From Sphingomonas sp. Leaf17 (GTDB lineage Bacteria; Pseudomonadota; Alphaproteobacteria; Sphingomonadales; Sphingomonadaceae): DNA of 64,000 nt. The number at the start of each line of letters is the position of its first letter. The stretch's first letter is position 1. Both the position numbers and the translations under genes were made by a program. The stretch covers positions 178,881 to 242,880 of the forward strand of contig NZ_LMKL01000008.1 in the NCBI RefSeq assembly GCF_001421505.1, written 5' to 3'. This document shows, piece by piece, positions 29,845 through 42,116 of this stretch. A model generated the notes under the pieces. It had not been told where the DNA came from. It did not search any database and worked only from the letters and a program-made list of their open reading frames with translations.

Positions 29845-30930
29845 TTACTCCGAAGGTTTGGCGCGGGCGGCGGCGCGCGCCGCGACCCCTGTTGCCGGAT
29901 AATCGGTGAAGAAACCGTCGATGCCAAGGCGCAGACCGGCGGCGATCTCGGCGGCGACGTCGCCCTGCGCGGCGGGATCGGTGCCGTTCCGGAAGCGGTC
30001 GGGCAGGAACTGGTTTTCGGCGCGGTAGGTCCAGGGGTGGAGGCGCAGGCCGAGCGCGTGCGCGTCGCGGACGAGGGTCGTCGGCGTCGTGCCGTTCCAC
30101 AGCATCGCCTTGTCCGGGCCGATCCCGTAGGCATAGGCGGTAACCGCGCGCAGGCCGGCGGGGGTAATCATCTGCGCGTAACTGGGCGCGGCCCCGTCGG
30201 CGGGACCGCCCCGCCCGGCCAGCAGCTGGATCAGGCGGACTTTGGTCAGGCCGTGGAGGCGCTTCAGGTTCGCGACCTCGAACGACTGGATGAACACCGG
30301 CGCGCGGTCCGAATCCCAGCCGGCTTCGCGCAGGGCGGCGACCAGCAGCAGGTCGGTCGGGTGGCCGATCTGCGCGAAATAGGTCGGGTGCTTGGTTTCG
30401 GGATAGATGCCGATGGTGCGGCCGGTTTCGGTCGAACGACGCTTGGCGAGCGCGATGATCTCGGCCAGCGTCGGGATCTCGAACTGGCCATCGAACGCGG
30501 TGTTGGCGGGGCGCAAGTCTGGCAGGCGTTCCTTCGCGCGCAGGGTCTTCAGCTCGGCGAGCGTGAAATCCTCGACGAACCAGCCGGTCATGGTCTGGCC
30601 GTCGATCGTCCTGGTCGTGCGGCGGTCGGCGAACTCGGGGTGGGCGGCGACGTCGGTCGTCTCGTCGATATAATTCTCGTGGCGCGCGACAAGCACGTCG
30701 TCCTTGGTCGGCACCAGATCGGGTTCGATGAAGTCCGCGCCCTGCTCGATCGCGAGATCATAGGCGGCGAGCGTGTGTTCGGGACGCAGGCCGCTCGCCC
30801 CGCGATGGGCGATGACGATCGGCGGCGACAGCGGGGTGACGGGAAGGATCATGCTGCTCTCCTGCGCCTGTCCGCAGGCAGATGCCAGTAGCAGAAACAG
30901 ACTAATCGACGTTGCGGCCACGGACACCAT
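29845..30930 (-). CDS. glpQ: Glycerophosphodiester phosphodiesterase
   Basis: Hydrolyses glycerophosphodiesters to glycerol 3-phosphate and an alcohol. The 361-residue protein has a signal sequence with a lipobox-like end ('LLLASAC'), then the GDPD signature 'IAHRGASGLRPEHTLAAY', metal ligands in 'ADFIEPDLVPTKDDVLVARHE' (split: 'ADFIEPDLV' and 'DDVLVARHE') and 'ETKHPTYF'. It resembles periplasmic GlpQ rather than cytoplasmic UgpQ. The start at 30930 was chosen for the signal sequence. It diverges from the molybdenum hydroxylase operon with a 63-bp gap. Confidence 0.92.
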   Translation of the reverse strand: MVSVAATSISLFLLLASACGQAQESSMILPVTPLSPPIVIAHRGASGLRPEHTLAAYDLAIEQGADFIEPDLVPTKDDVLVARHENYIDETTDVAAHPEFADRRTTRTIDGQTMTGWFVEDFTLAELKTLRAKERLPDLRPANTAFDGQFEIPTLAEIIALAKRRSTETGRTIGIYPETKHPTYFAQIGHPTDLLLVAALREAGWDSDRAPVFIQSFEVANLKRLHGLTKVRLIQLLAGRGGPADGAAPSYAQMITPAGLRAVTAYAYGIGPDKAMLWNGTTPTTLVRDAHALGLRLHPWTYRAENQFLPDRFRNGTDPAAQGDVAAEIAAGLRLGIDGFFTDYPATGVAARAAARAKPSE

Positions 30931-30993
30931 TTTGCACACGCGCGTTACCCCTTCACTATCGACCCAAATCACGACCCCGGGGGCCAGCAGCCG

Positions 30994-31521
30994 ATGCATT
31001 TCACGATCAATGGTCAATCGCATGACACCGACCCCGATATTCGCGCCTCGCTGCTCGATGTGCTGCGCGAACATGTCGGCCTGACCGGCACCAAGAAGGG
31101 CTGCGACCATGGTCAGTGCGGTGCGTGCACGGTGCTGGTCAACGGACGGCGGATCAACAGCTGCCTGACGCTGGCGGTGATGCATCAGGATGACGAGATC
31201 ACGACGATCGAGGGGCTGGGCAGCGCGGATAACCTGCATCCGATGCAGGCGGCGTTCGTGCGCCACGACGGATACCAGTGCGGCTATTGCACGCCGGGGC
31301 AGATCTGCTCGGCGGTGGGGATGCTGGACGAGGTCAAGAAGGGCTGGGCCAGCCATGCGTCGGAATCGCTGAGCGACGTGACCCTGAACGACGACGAGAT
31401 TTCGGAGCGGATGAGCGGCAATCTGTGCCGCTGCTCGGCCTATCCCAACATCGTCGATGCTATTCGTGAAGTCTCCAGTAGCGACGTATCCAGCCGCGAA
31501 GTTTCGGGAGCCGACGCATGA
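30994..31521 (+). CDS. Molybdenum hydroxylase 2Fe-2S subunit
   Basis: Small electron-transfer subunit of a xanthine oxidase family enzyme, related to PaoA/YagT. The 175 residues carry two [2Fe-2S] clusters: plant-type '[13 protein letters not shown]...SCLTLAV' near residues 36-60 and alpha-helical '[11 protein letters not shown]' with '[11 protein letters not shown]'. Unlike E. coli PaoA there is no Tat signal, so the enzyme should be cytoplasmic. It overlaps the FAD subunit by 4 bp. Confidence 0.93.
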   Translation: MHFTINGQSHDTDPDIRASLLDVLREHVGLTGTKKGCDHGQCGACTVLVNGRRINSCLTLAVMHQDDEITTIEGLGSADNLHPMQAAFVRHDGYQCGYCTPGQICSAVGMLDEVKKGWASHASESLSDVTLNDDEISERMSGNLCRCSAYPNIVDAIREVSSSDVSSREVSGADA

Positions 31522-32504
31522 AGACGTTCCAATATGCGCGCGCCGACAGCCCCGAGGCGGCGGTGGCGGCGGGTGGCGGCGAGCGGGTGAAGTTCATCGC
31601 CGGCGGCACCAACCTGCTCGACCTGATGAAGTTGCAGATCGAGACACCGGAAAAGCTGGTCGACATCAGCCGGCTCGACCTGAACACCATCGAGGAACGC
31701 GAGGATGGCGGGCTGACGATCGGCGCGCTGGTGCCGAACAGCGATCTGGCCGCCGACCCGCGTGTCGTGGCGAAGTATGAGGTGCTCGCGCGTGCGCTGC
31801 TGGCGGGGGCGTCGGGGCAGTTGCGGAACAAGGCGACGACCGGCGGCAACCTGCTCCAGCGAACACGCTGTTATTATTTCTACGACACCGCGATGCCGTG
31901 CAACAAGCGCGAGGCGGGCACCGGCTGTTCGGCCAAGGATGGGTTCAACCGGATCCTGGCCGTGCTGGGGACAAGCGAGCATTGCATCGCAACGCATCCG
32001 AGCGACATGGCGGTGGCGATGCGCGCGCTGGACGCGACGGTCGTGACGTTGAAGGCGGATGGCGACCGGCGGCGGATCGCGCTGGACGCGTTTTATGCGT
32101 TGCCGGGCGAGACGCCGGACGTGGAGACGGTGCTGGAGCCGGGCGAGCTTATCACCCATGTCGAGTTGCCCGCGCCAAAGGCCGGCAGGCATCTGTACCG
32201 CAAGGTGCGCGATCGCGCATCCTATGCGTTCGCGCTGGTGTCGGTCGCGGGTGTGGTCGAGGTGCGGGACGGGGTGATCGCCGGCGCATCGCTGGCGTTC
32301 GGTGGGCTTGGGCCGATGCCGTGGCGCGACCCGGCGGTCGAGGCGGCCCTGGTCGGACAGGCCCCGGGTGATGCCGTGTTCGCGCGCGCCGCCGATATCC
32401 TGCTCGCCGAGGCGCGCGGGTATGGGTCGAATGATTTCAAGATACCGCTGATGAAGCGCACGCTGATCGCGTCGCTTCGCGAACTGACGGGAACCGGCAT
32501 ATGA
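31518..32504 (+). CDS. Molybdenum hydroxylase FAD subunit
   Basis: The 328-residue flavin subunit (PaoB/CoxM-like). The FAD-binding motif is '[14 protein letters not shown]', followed by '[22 protein letters not shown]'-type sequence (residues about 97-118). The motif '[23 protein letters not shown]' region (about 115-140) supplies the extra cysteines that bind a [4Fe-4S] cluster in the PaoB-type subunit. It overlaps both neighbours by 4 bp, so the three subunits are translationally coupled. Confidence 0.92.
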   Translation: MKTFQYARADSPEAAVAAGGGERVKFIAGGTNLLDLMKLQIETPEKLVDISRLDLNTIEEREDGGLTIGALVPNSDLAADPRVVAKYEVLARALLAGASGQLRNKATTGGNLLQRTRCYYFYDTAMPCNKREAGTGCSAKDGFNRILAVLGTSEHCIATHPSDMAVAMRALDATVVTLKADGDRRRIALDAFYALPGETPDVETVLEPGELITHVELPAPKAGRHLYRKVRDRASYAFALVSVAGVVEVRDGVIAGASLAFGGLGPMPWRDPAVEAALVGQAPGDAVFARAADILLAEARGYGSNDFKIPLMKRTLIASLRELTGTGI

Positions 32505-34726
32505 GCGATACCAACAGCCTGACGATGGACGCGCCGGTCGAGCGCAGTCTGCTGGACACCGGCGTGCAGGACATCATCGGCAAGCCGATCGACCGGATCG
32601 AGGGACCGAAGAAGGTGTCGGGCGCGGCGACCTATGCCGCCGAATATCAGTTTGACGATATGGCGTACGGCGTACTGGTTGGCGCGCGGATCGGTGCCGG
32701 TCGGGTGGTGAATATCGACGCCGACAGCGTGCGCGCGATCCCCGGCGTAATCGACGTCGTCACCGACCTGAAGACGTTCCTGCGCAACCCGCAACAGGGC
32801 GGCCAGGAAGGCGCCCCGACGCAGGGCGTGAAGGAGATCTTCTATCAGGGAACGATCATCGCGATCGTGCTGGCCGAAAGTTTCGAGGCAGCGCGGGACG
32901 CGGCGCAGCGGCTGAAGGTCGAGTATGAGGAGCATGAGGGCGTCTTCGACTTCGACGCCAATAGCGACAGTGCCGACAAGCCCGCCGACGACATGATCCC
33001 GGCGCACAGCGAACAGGGCGATATCGACGCGGCGATCGCGGCGGCCGATGCCTCGGTCGATGCGACCTTCGTGACGCCAAGCCAGAGTTCGGCGGCGATG
33101 GAGCCACATGCCTCGATCGCGACATGGGATGATGACGGCGCGCTGACGGTGTACGGGTCGTACCAGATGCCGACGTCGAACGTCTCGCAGCTCGCGAAGT
33201 CGCTGGGCGTTTCCGAGAAAAAGGTGCGGATCATCGCCGCCTATGTCGGTGGCGGGTTCGGGTCGAAGCTGGGCATTTCGGCGGAGGCAGTCGCGGCGGC
33301 GATCGCATCCAAACAGCTTGGCCGTCCGGTCAAGGCGGTGATGGCGCGCCAGCAGGTCTTCGAGGCGACGGTGCGGCGGTCGAACACGCAGCAGCGGCTG
33401 CGGCTGGCGGCGAAGGCCGATGGCACGCTGACGATGATCGCGCACGAGACGCTGACCTCCAATCTGGAGGGCGAGGATTATTTCGAGCCGGCCGGGATCG
33501 GCACGCATTTCCTGTATGCGGGCGAAAGCCGGCGGATCACGCATGATATCGTCCGGCTGAACCTGTTGCTGTCGGGGTCGATGCGCGCGCCGGGCGAGGC
33601 GGTCGGCATGCTGGCGCTGGAAGGCGCGATGGACGAACTGGCGGAAAAACTGGGGATGGACCCGGTCGATTTGCGCAAGAAGAACGATCCGAGTGTCGAC
33701 CCGGAAAAGGACATCCCGTATTCCACGCGCGGCCTGTCGCGCTGTCTGGACGAGGGCGCGGCCAAGTTCGGCTGGGCGGATCGGCCAATGCAGCCCGGCA
33801 GCCGGCGCGAGGGCGAATGGCTGATCGGCATGGGCATGGCGTCGGCGTGTCGCGCGAACATGCTGATGCAGTCGTCGGCGAGCGTGACGCTGAACCCGGA
33901 CGGCACCGCGACGATCGCGACGGCGATGACCGATATCGGCACGGGCAGCTACACCATCCTGGCGCAGATCGCGGGCGAGTTGCTGGGCCTGCCGGTCGAG
34001 CGGATCACGGTTCGGCTGGGCGATACCGCGGATGCGCCGGCCGCCGGGTCGGGCGGATCCTGGGGTGCCGGATCGGCCGGGTCGGCGGTGTATCTGGCGT
34101 GCGAAAACCTGCGCGGGCAGCTTGCCAAGGCGATGGGTGTCGATGCGGAGGCGATGACGCTGAAGGACGGCACGGTCATCGGCGACAACCGCGCGGTGCC
34201 GATCCAGAGCCTTGTCGGGGACGGGATACAGGCGACCGGCGAGATCAAGCCGGGTAGCCAAGAGAAGCAGACGACGCAGGCGGCGTTCGGTGCGCATTTC
34301 TGCGAAGTCGCGGTCAATGTCGTGACCGGCGAAACGCGGGTCCGGCGGATGCTGGGCGTGTTCACCGCCGGGCGGATCCTGAACGCCAAAACCGCGCGGT
34401 CGCAGTGTCTGGGCGGCATGACCTTCGGCATCGGCACCGCGCTGACCGAGGATCTGATCCACGATCCGCGCAACGGCAAGCTGGTGAACCGCGACCTGGC
34501 GGAATATCATGTGCCGGTGAACGCCGACGTGCCGCAGCAGGAGGTCATTTTCCTGGAGGAGCGCGACATCCACACCAACCCGCTGCACGCTAAGGGCATC
34601 GGCGAGCTGGGCATCTCGGGTGCAGGCGCGGCGATCGCCAACGCGGTGTATAATGCGACGGGCGTGCGGGTGCGGGAATATCCGATCACGCTGGACAAAC
34701 TGCTGGAAGGATTGCCGGCGGTCTGA
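32501..34726 (+). CDS. Molybdenum hydroxylase Mo-binding subunit, first copy
   Basis: The 741-residue catalytic subunit (PaoC/YagR-like). It begins with '[19 protein letters not shown]', has the Mo-cofactor segment '[13 protein letters not shown]', '[21 protein letters not shown]' and ends with the catalytic glutamate in '[18 protein letters not shown]'. Such enzymes hydroxylate aldehydes or N-heterocycles; the substrate is unknown. It is coupled to the Fe-S and FAD subunits, and a paralogous Mo subunit follows 170 bp downstream. Confidence 0.93.
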   Translation: MSDTNSLTMDAPVERSLLDTGVQDIIGKPIDRIEGPKKVSGAATYAAEYQFDDMAYGVLVGARIGAGRVVNIDADSVRAIPGVIDVVTDLKTFLRNPQQGGQEGAPTQGVKEIFYQGTIIAIVLAESFEAARDAAQRLKVEYEEHEGVFDFDANSDSADKPADDMIPAHSEQGDIDAAIAAADASVDATFVTPSQSSAAMEPHASIATWDDDGALTVYGSYQMPTSNVSQLAKSLGVSEKKVRIIAAYVGGGFGSKLGISAEAVAAAIASKQLGRPVKAVMARQQVFEATVRRSNTQQRLRLAAKADGTLTMIAHETLTSNLEGEDYFEPAGIGTHFLYAGESRRITHDIVRLNLLLSGSMRAPGEAVGMLALEGAMDELAEKLGMDPVDLRKKNDPSVDPEKDIPYSTRGLSRCLDEGAAKFGWADRPMQPGSRREGEWLIGMGMASACRANMLMQSSASVTLNPDGTATIATAMTDIGTGSYTILAQIAGELLGLPVERITVRLGDTADAPAAGSGGSWGAGSAGSAVYLACENLRGQLAKAMGVDAEAMTLKDGTVIGDNRAVPIQSLVGDGIQATGEIKPGSQEKQTTQAAFGAHFCEVAVNVVTGETRVRRMLGVFTAGRILNAKTARSQCLGGMTFGIGTALTEDLIHDPRNGKLVNRDLAEYHVPVNADVPQQEVIFLEERDIHTNPLHAKGIGELGISGAGAAIANAVYNATGVRVREYPITLDKLLEGLPAV

Positions 34727-34757
34727 TTTCCGGGGCGGTGGGTCTTTCGCCTCTCCA

Positions 34758-34790
34758 CCGTCATTGCGAGCGTTAGCGAAGCAATGACGG
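34758..34790. repeat. Short CCGTCATTGC hairpin between the two Mo subunits
   Basis: CCGTCATTGC and GCAATGACGG are perfectly inverted around a 13-base centre that includes GAGCGTTAGCGAA. It is a shorter version of the element at 3561-3640 and lies between the two Mo-subunit genes. Confidence 0.82.
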
Positions 34791-34896
34791 AGGGGGGCTG
34801 GCGTGACGATTATGGGGTGGTCATTATAGAAAAGCGGGACCTTCGCTCTTGCGAGGGTGACGGGGTGCCCCTGCCCCGGCAGCATGAGGTGATGGC

Positions 34897-37110
34897 ATGA
34901 CCGAATATCGCATGGATGCCCGTCACGTCCCGACCGCGCTGGATCGCGGGGTGCAGGGTGTGCTCGGACGTGGGCTGGACCGGGTGGACGGGCCGGCGAA
35001 GGTCACGGGTGTGGCGCGCTATGCGCTCGACCGGCGGCTGGAGGGGATGGCGTATGGCGTGGCGATCACCGCGACGACGGCCAAGGGCCGGGTCGTGTCG
35101 ATCGACGCCGGACTTGCGCGCGCGTTGCCGGGGGTGATCGACGTGATCGTCGGCGACCCCGCCCTGCCCCGCCAGACGCCGATCTTCGGCCAGCCGGCGG
35201 CGCAAGGCTATGACGGGACGCTGACCAGCTATGGCGAAGTCGTCGGCATCGCGGTGGCCGAGAGTTTCGAGGCGGCGCGGGATGCCGCGCGCGCGGTGGT
35301 GGTGACGTGCGAAGCCGCGGACGGAGCACGCTTCACGCTGGACGACGGGCGCGACGATGCCGACAGCCCGGCCGAGGGCGCAATGCTGCCCGATACGGTG
35401 AAGGGCGATGTCGACGCGGCGATGCGGGCGGCCGATGTGACGCTGGACGTCGTCTATACGACCCCGCGCCATGTCCATGCGGCGATGGAGCCGCATGGGT
35501 CGGTGGCGGTATGGGACGGCGACGCGCTGACGCTGTACGGATCGTTGCAGATCCTGCGCATGGCGAAACCGGTGCTGGCAGCGTCGCTGGGCATCGCACC
35601 GGACAATATCCGGTTGCTGTCGCCCTATATCGGCGGCGGGTTCGGCGGCAAGAACACGTCGGCCGACGCGATCCTGGCGGCGGTGGCGGCGAAGCGGATC
35701 GGCCGGCCGGTGAAGGTCGCGCTGAGCCGTCAGCAGCTGTTCCATTCGGTCTATGGCCGCAGCGACACGCGCCAGCATATTCGCCTTGCGGCCGACCGCG
35801 ACGGGCGGCTGACCGCCATCGCGCAGGACAGCCTGGTGGCGCAGCGGATCGGCGCGACGTCGTTCGAGCCGGTCGCGCTGGGTGCGGTCGGGCTGTACGC
35901 GGGTGAGAACCGCAGCTTCACGACGCGGATCGCCAAGCTGAACCTCACGCCGCACGGCCCGGTCCGCGCGCCGGGCGAGGCGGTCGGCATGACGGGGTTG
36001 GAATGTGCCATGGACGAAATGGCCGAGGCGCTGGCGATGGACCCGATCGCTTTCCGGCTGGCCAACGAGCCGGCGGTCGACCCGACGACGGGCAAGCCGT
36101 TTTCCTCGCGGCGGCTGGCGGAGTGTTTCGCCAACGGCGCGGCGCTATTCGGCTGGGACGCGCGGGTCGCGACACCGGGAGCGCAGCGAGAGGGCGAGTG
36201 GCTGGTAGGCCTTGGCGTCGCGACGGCGGCGCGGGTCAACTTCCTGAGCGATTCCGTGGCGCGCGTGACGCTGTCGCCGGACGGCCGGGCGGCGGTCGAG
36301 ACCGACATGACCGACATCGGCACCGGCACCTACACCATATTGGCGCAGGTGGCGGGCGAGGCGCTGGGCCTGCCGATGGAGCAGATCGACGTGCGGCTGG
36401 GCGACAGCCTGTACCCGCCGGGTGCCGGGTCGGGCGGATCGTTCGGGGCGGCGTCGTCCGCGTCGTCGGTGGCGCTGGCGTGCGAGGATATCGTCGCGGT
36501 GCTGGCCGCGCGGATGGAGGCCGAGCCGGCCGACATGACGTTGAAGGACGGGCATGCGATCGCCGGCAACCGCCGGGTGCCGTTGAGTGAACTGACGCGG
36601 GGACAGCCCATCGCCGGTCTTGGCACCATCCACCCGGGCCGCAACAACAAGACGTTCAGCCAGGCCACGCACGGCGCACAGTTCGCGGAAGCGCGCGTCA
36701 ACGCGGTGACCGGCGAGGTGCGGGTGACGCGGATGCTCGGCGTGTTCGATTGCGGCCGGATCCTGAACGCGAAAACCGCGCGCAGTCAGGCGATCGGCGG
36801 GATGATCTGGGGCCTTGGCTATGCGCTGCACGAACATGCGGTCGTCGACACGCGGACCGGGGCGTATGTGAACCGCGACTTCGGCGAATATCATGTGCCG
36901 GTGAATGCCGACGTGCCGCAGATCGAGGCGTATTTCGTCGAGGAGATCGACCGCGACGCGAACCCGGTCGGTGCGAAGGGGATCGGCGAACTGGGCATTT
37001 CCGGTGCTGGCGCGGCGGTGGCCAACGCGATCTACAATGCGTGCGGCGTGCGGGTGCGCGACTTTCCGATCACGCCGGACCGGGTGATGGCGGGGTTGCC
37101 GCCGGTGTAG
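34897..37110 (+). CDS. Molybdenum hydroxylase Mo-binding subunit, second copy
   Basis: A 737-residue paralogue of the preceding subunit with the same domain order: 'DRVDGPAKVTGVARYALDR', 'YIGGGFGGKNTSADAILAAV', '[21 protein letters not shown]' and the catalytic Glu in '[18 protein letters not shown]'. The two copies differ clearly around the cofactor and substrate segments (GSKLG against GGKNT). No second Fe-S or FAD gene is present, so both Mo subunits probably share one electron-transfer pair. GAGG lies 7 bases before the ATG. Confidence 0.92.
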   Translation: MTEYRMDARHVPTALDRGVQGVLGRGLDRVDGPAKVTGVARYALDRRLEGMAYGVAITATTAKGRVVSIDAGLARALPGVIDVIVGDPALPRQTPIFGQPAAQGYDGTLTSYGEVVGIAVAESFEAARDAARAVVVTCEAADGARFTLDDGRDDADSPAEGAMLPDTVKGDVDAAMRAADVTLDVVYTTPRHVHAAMEPHGSVAVWDGDALTLYGSLQILRMAKPVLAASLGIAPDNIRLLSPYIGGGFGGKNTSADAILAAVAAKRIGRPVKVALSRQQLFHSVYGRSDTRQHIRLAADRDGRLTAIAQDSLVAQRIGATSFEPVALGAVGLYAGENRSFTTRIAKLNLTPHGPVRAPGEAVGMTGLECAMDEMAEALAMDPIAFRLANEPAVDPTTGKPFSSRRLAECFANGAALFGWDARVATPGAQREGEWLVGLGVATAARVNFLSDSVARVTLSPDGRAAVETDMTDIGTGTYTILAQVAGEALGLPMEQIDVRLGDSLYPPGAGSGGSFGAASSASSVALACEDIVAVLAARMEAEPADMTLKDGHAIAGNRRVPLSELTRGQPIAGLGTIHPGRNNKTFSQATHGAQFAEARVNAVTGEVRVTRMLGVFDCGRILNAKTARSQAIGGMIWGLGYALHEHAVVDTRTGAYVNRDFGEYHVPVNADVPQIEAYFVEEIDRDANPVGAKGIGELGISGAGAAVANAIYNACGVRVRDFPITPDRVMAGLPPV

Positions 37111-37130
37111 GTGTTTCCGGGAGCTGTCCC

Positions 37131-37190
37131 GTGTGGCGCCCCCCCTCCACCATGCTGCGCATGGTCCCCCTCCCCGCGTACGGGGAGGAT
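37131..37190. repeat. CCCCTCC/CATGCTGCGCATG repeat before xdhC
   Basis: GTGTGGCGCC, then CCCCCTCCACCATGCTGCGC, a CATGCTGCGCATG-type dyad, and a CCCCGCGTACGGGG hairpin. It matches half of the element at 53108-53243 read in the opposite sense. It fills the gap between the second Mo subunit and xdhC. Confidence 0.75.
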
Positions 37191-37205
37191 CTTTAGGATG
37201 ACGAT

Positions 37206-38129
37206 ATGGCTGAGAATGACAGCGTCCTGGCGGCGGCACGGAACTGGACGGGTGAGCGGCTGGCGCTGGCGACCGTGGTGTCGACCTGGGGGTCCGCGCC
37301 GCGGCCGAAGGGCAGCCACATGCTGGTCCATGCCGATGGGCGGTTCGAGGGATCGGTGTCGGGCGGCTGCGTCGAAAGCGATATCCTGGCGGTGGCGGCG
37401 GAGGTGATCGCGGGCGCGCCGTTCCAGGTCCGCGACTACGGCGTGGCGGATGCGGCGGCGTGGGAGGTCGGCTTGCCGTGCGGAGGCAAGATCTCGGTGA
37501 TGGTGCAGCCGGTGTCGGCGGACGGGTTCGACCCCGAACTGTTCGACCGGATCGCCGAGGCGCGCGCGCAGGGGGACTCGCTGACCGTCACGACCGACCT
37601 GTCGACCGGGCACAGCGATTTGCGGCCGGTCGAGACGGGGGAGGTCTTCGTCAATCGCTATGACCCGCCGCGCCGGCTGCTGATCGTCGGCGCGGTCCAG
37701 ATCGCGCAGAGCCTGGCCGGACTCGCGCGTGAACTGGGGATCGAGACCGTGGTGATCGACCCACGCGCGCGCTTCCTGACGGCGGAGCGGTTTCCGGGCG
37801 TGACGCTGGACGATCGCTGGCCGGACGAAGCGGTTGCCGCGTACCGGCCGGGACCGGCGACGGCGGTGGTGACGCTGAGCCACGACATCAAGATCGACGA
37901 TCCCGCGCTGGTCGCGGCACTGGCGTCGAACGCGGCCTATGTCGGCGCGCTGGGATCGCGCAGAAGCCATGCGGCGCGACGCGAACGGCTGGCCGAACAG
38001 GGCGTGGGCGCCGACGCGATCGACCGGATCGACGGGCCGGTCGGGATCGACATCGGCGCGATCGGCCCGTCCGAAATCGCGCTGTCGATCGCCGCCGCGA
38101 TGATCGCGGCGTTCCATGGTCGCGGTTGA
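37206..38129 (+). CDS. XdhC-family molybdenum cofactor chaperone
   Basis: XdhC/CoxI proteins bind molybdenum cofactor, promote its sulfuration and insert it into the apo-hydroxylase. The 307 residues include the N-terminal 'SVSGGCVESDILAVA' motif and a C-terminal Rossmann domain ('RRLLIVGAVQIAQSLAGLA', 'ALGSRRSHAARRERL'). It follows the Mo subunits on the same strand and overlaps the MocA-like gene by 14 bp, so it is probably dedicated to this enzyme (PaoD-like). Confidence 0.93.
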   Translation: MAENDSVLAAARNWTGERLALATVVSTWGSAPRPKGSHMLVHADGRFEGSVSGGCVESDILAVAAEVIAGAPFQVRDYGVADAAAWEVGLPCGGKISVMVQPVSADGFDPELFDRIAEARAQGDSLTVTTDLSTGHSDLRPVETGEVFVNRYDPPRRLLIVGAVQIAQSLAGLARELGIETVVIDPRARFLTAERFPGVTLDDRWPDEAVAAYRPGPATAVVTLSHDIKIDDPALVAALASNAAYVGALGSRRSHAARRERLAEQGVGADAIDRIDGPVGIDIGAIGPSEIALSIAAAMIAAFHGRG

Positions 38130-38685
38130 GCGGACGGCGCTGATCCTGCTGGCGGCGGGCGCGTCGCGGCGGTTCGGGGCGGCGGACAAGCTGGCGGCGG
38201 ACGTCGGCGGGCGACCGCTGGGGCTGCACGTCGTCGCGGCGCTGGCGGATGTGCCGTTCGCCGCGCGGATCGCGGTGGTTGACGGGTGCCGGCTGGACTT
38301 CGCCGCCCACGGCTACCGCGTGATCCGCAACGACGACGCGGCCAGCGGCATGGCTGGGTCGATCCGGCTGGGCGTGGCGCGGGCGAAGGCGGAGGGCGCA
38401 GACGCGGTGCTGATCGTGCTAGCCGATATGCCGCGCGTAACCGCCGGGCATGTCGCCCGGCTGTTCGCGGCGGCGGAAGACGGCGACGCGGTGGTGGCGT
38501 CGAGCGACGGCGTCCGGCCGATGCCGCCGGCGCTGTTCGGTGCGGACCGGTTCGACGCGCTGCTGGCGCTGGAGGGGGACGCCGGCGCACGGGCGATGAT
38601 CCGGGCTGCGCGGCATGTGGTGGCGAACGCGGGCGTGCTGGTGGATGTGGATACGGTGGGGGATCTGGCGCGGGTTGTTGGTTAG
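38116..38685 (+). CDS. mocA: MocA-like molybdenum cofactor cytidylyltransferase
   Basis: A 189-residue nucleotidyltransferase of the MobA/MocA family. The N-terminal motif 'LILLAAGASRRFGAADKL' is the nucleotide-binding signature, and 'DAVLIVLADMPRVTAGHVARL' holds the metal-binding Asp. MocA makes molybdopterin cytosine dinucleotide, the cofactor form used by bacterial PaoABC-type enzymes, which fits its position at the end of this operon. A role as a MobA paralogue cannot be excluded by eye. Confidence 0.88.
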   Translation: MVAVERTALILLAAGASRRFGAADKLAADVGGRPLGLHVVAALADVPFAARIAVVDGCRLDFAAHGYRVIRNDDAASGMAGSIRLGVARAKAEGADAVLIVLADMPRVTAGHVARLFAAAEDGDAVVASSDGVRPMPPALFGADRFDALLALEGDAGARAMIRAARHVVANAGVLVDVDTVGDLARVVG

Positions 38686-38828
38686 GTGGATTAGGCGGGC
38701 GACAGCTGCGACAATTTGTGCCGGTTTGCGGCGTCTGTGGTTGGCAGAAAGCCGCCTTTCCAAGAGCCACATCTCAATGTGTCACTAAAAAGAAAGCTTA
38801 ATTCTTCAAATTTCATGAGATCCAGTTG

Positions 38829-39620
38829 CTATACATCAATGCCCTTAGCATTGGCTGTTTCGATCAAAAACAATGCCATACTTCCGGCCATGTTCACAGC
38901 TAACGCCGCATGTCGAGGTGCTGGCTTGACCGGCCGCCCGCCCGAAGCGTGGGCATCGCCTACCTTGTTGCGCAACGTTCCTAGACCTTCAACGATGCTC
39001 GCTGCGCTACCCAATATACGCTTGAACGCATCTTCCGAATGTTGCGAGGGTGCAATGTTAAGCAGTTCCGATGCTTGCCGATACAGTTTTGGCAAATCAT
39101 CGCTAGGGCCATAGGTGGCGTTGCCATCGGTATCTTCGAGAAGATGCTTGCAGACGGTTTCAAGTAAGGTCCGTGCTGCCGTAATCGCACCAGCAGGATC
39201 GGCTTCGCGCCGAGAAAGCGCTTTGTTCCAGGCGTCAGTGATGCCTTCAGCGTCGAACCGCTGAAGCGCATCGGTTACTATGGCATCGGCAGGCGCCGGA
39301 CTCCGTTCGAGCCTGTCAATTAGCGGCATGAACTGTTCCCGAACATATTTGCGTCGCGGCTCCCACTGGCCGCTATGCCCTTTCAAAAACGCCCACATTG
39401 CCGCCTTATCTTGCGTAGTCCGAACGAAAGCTGGAACAAGATGCGAAACCGTAGGATCGTCCATGAACTCACGCCGAAGTAAGCGATAGACAGAGTCATC
39501 CATGTTGGCACCGCCCTCACAGAGCGAGACAAGTCCATTACGAAGTGTCATGGCCCGCTCAAGTTTATTGCTCGGCAAGTCGACAAGACCAACGACAGAA
39601 GTCTGGTTGAAGAAGCTCAT
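38829..39620 (-). CDS. Abortive-infection family protein (Abi_C domain)
   Basis: A 263-residue protein. The C-terminal half fits the Abi_C pattern: 'DPAGAITAARTLLETVCKHLLED', 'DDLPKLYRQASELLNIAPSQH', then 'ILGSAASIVEGLGTLRNKVGDAH' and 'RHAALAVNMAGSMALFLIET'. Such proteins occur with phage-exclusion genes, but whether this one stops phage is untested. The N-terminal half (about 1-130) is helical and unassigned. It lies 21 bp downstream of pccA on the same strand and is visibly AT-richer, so it may be carried on the propionate transcript. Confidence 0.78.
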   Translation of the reverse strand: MSFFNQTSVVGLVDLPSNKLERAMTLRNGLVSLCEGGANMDDSVYRLLRREFMDDPTVSHLVPAFVRTTQDKAAMWAFLKGHSGQWEPRRKYVREQFMPLIDRLERSPAPADAIVTDALQRFDAEGITDAWNKALSRREADPAGAITAARTLLETVCKHLLEDTDGNATYGPSDDLPKLYRQASELLNIAPSQHSEDAFKRILGSAASIVEGLGTLRNKVGDAHASGGRPVKPAPRHAALAVNMAGSMALFLIETANAKGIDV

Positions 39621-39641
39621 TACGGCTCTATAGCGCGACCA

Positions 39642-41743
<2,102 letters not shown>

Positions 41744-41744
<1 letters not shown>

Positions 41745-41971
41745 TAGCGAAACCTCAAAAATCTAAAGGATATCGGCGCAGCCCACCCAACGTACCCGAT
41801 CAGAGCTACAGCAACGTAGATTCTGATCGGCGTGAGATCACACATTTCAACGCTATCGGGAGCCATTCCGCAGCTACGAAGCGCCAAAAGAAAAAAACCA
41901 AAAGCGGCTGCGATCCAGTAGATCACGCTCATCAATACGAGCGATAGCATCAGCGGATGCCATGCTTTCAT
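41744..41971 (-). CDS. Small unknown membrane protein before pccA
   Basis: A 75-residue protein with two hydrophobic segments (about residues 7-31 and 51-66), so probably a small inner-membrane protein with two cysteines between or near the helices. I recognise no family. Its TAG stop overlaps the GTG start of pccA by one base, so it should be read on the same transcript and may be needed for pccA translation. It is AT-richer than pccA and is preceded by a palindromic repeat (41989-42091). Confidence 0.6.
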
Positions 41972-41988
41972 GATGCACTTACATCATC

Positions 41989-42091
41989 TTCCCCGGCGAA
42001 GGCCGGGGTCCAGTTGCGGGCGGGTTGTGACGACGCAATCCACGTCGCCGCATCCGCTCTCCCGACTGGGCCCCGGCCTTCGCCGGGGAAC
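41989..42091. repeat. TTCCCCGGCGAAGG...CCTTCGCCGGGGAA palindromic repeat
   Basis: A ~103-bp unit with perfectly inverted hairpins at its ends and CCAGTTG/ACTGGGCC-type inner matches. Same family as the copies at 6931, 21894, 25618 and 45679. It separates the LprI-like gene from the small membrane protein before pccA. Confidence 0.87.
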
Positions 42092-42116
42092 GGTGAAGGA
42101 GTGGCGTGGAGGCGTG

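Noticed and set aside
32222..34885. 887-residue minus-strand frame opposite the first Mo subunit
   Set aside because: It is the mirror of a certain catalytic subunit and is Arg/His-rich without motifs.
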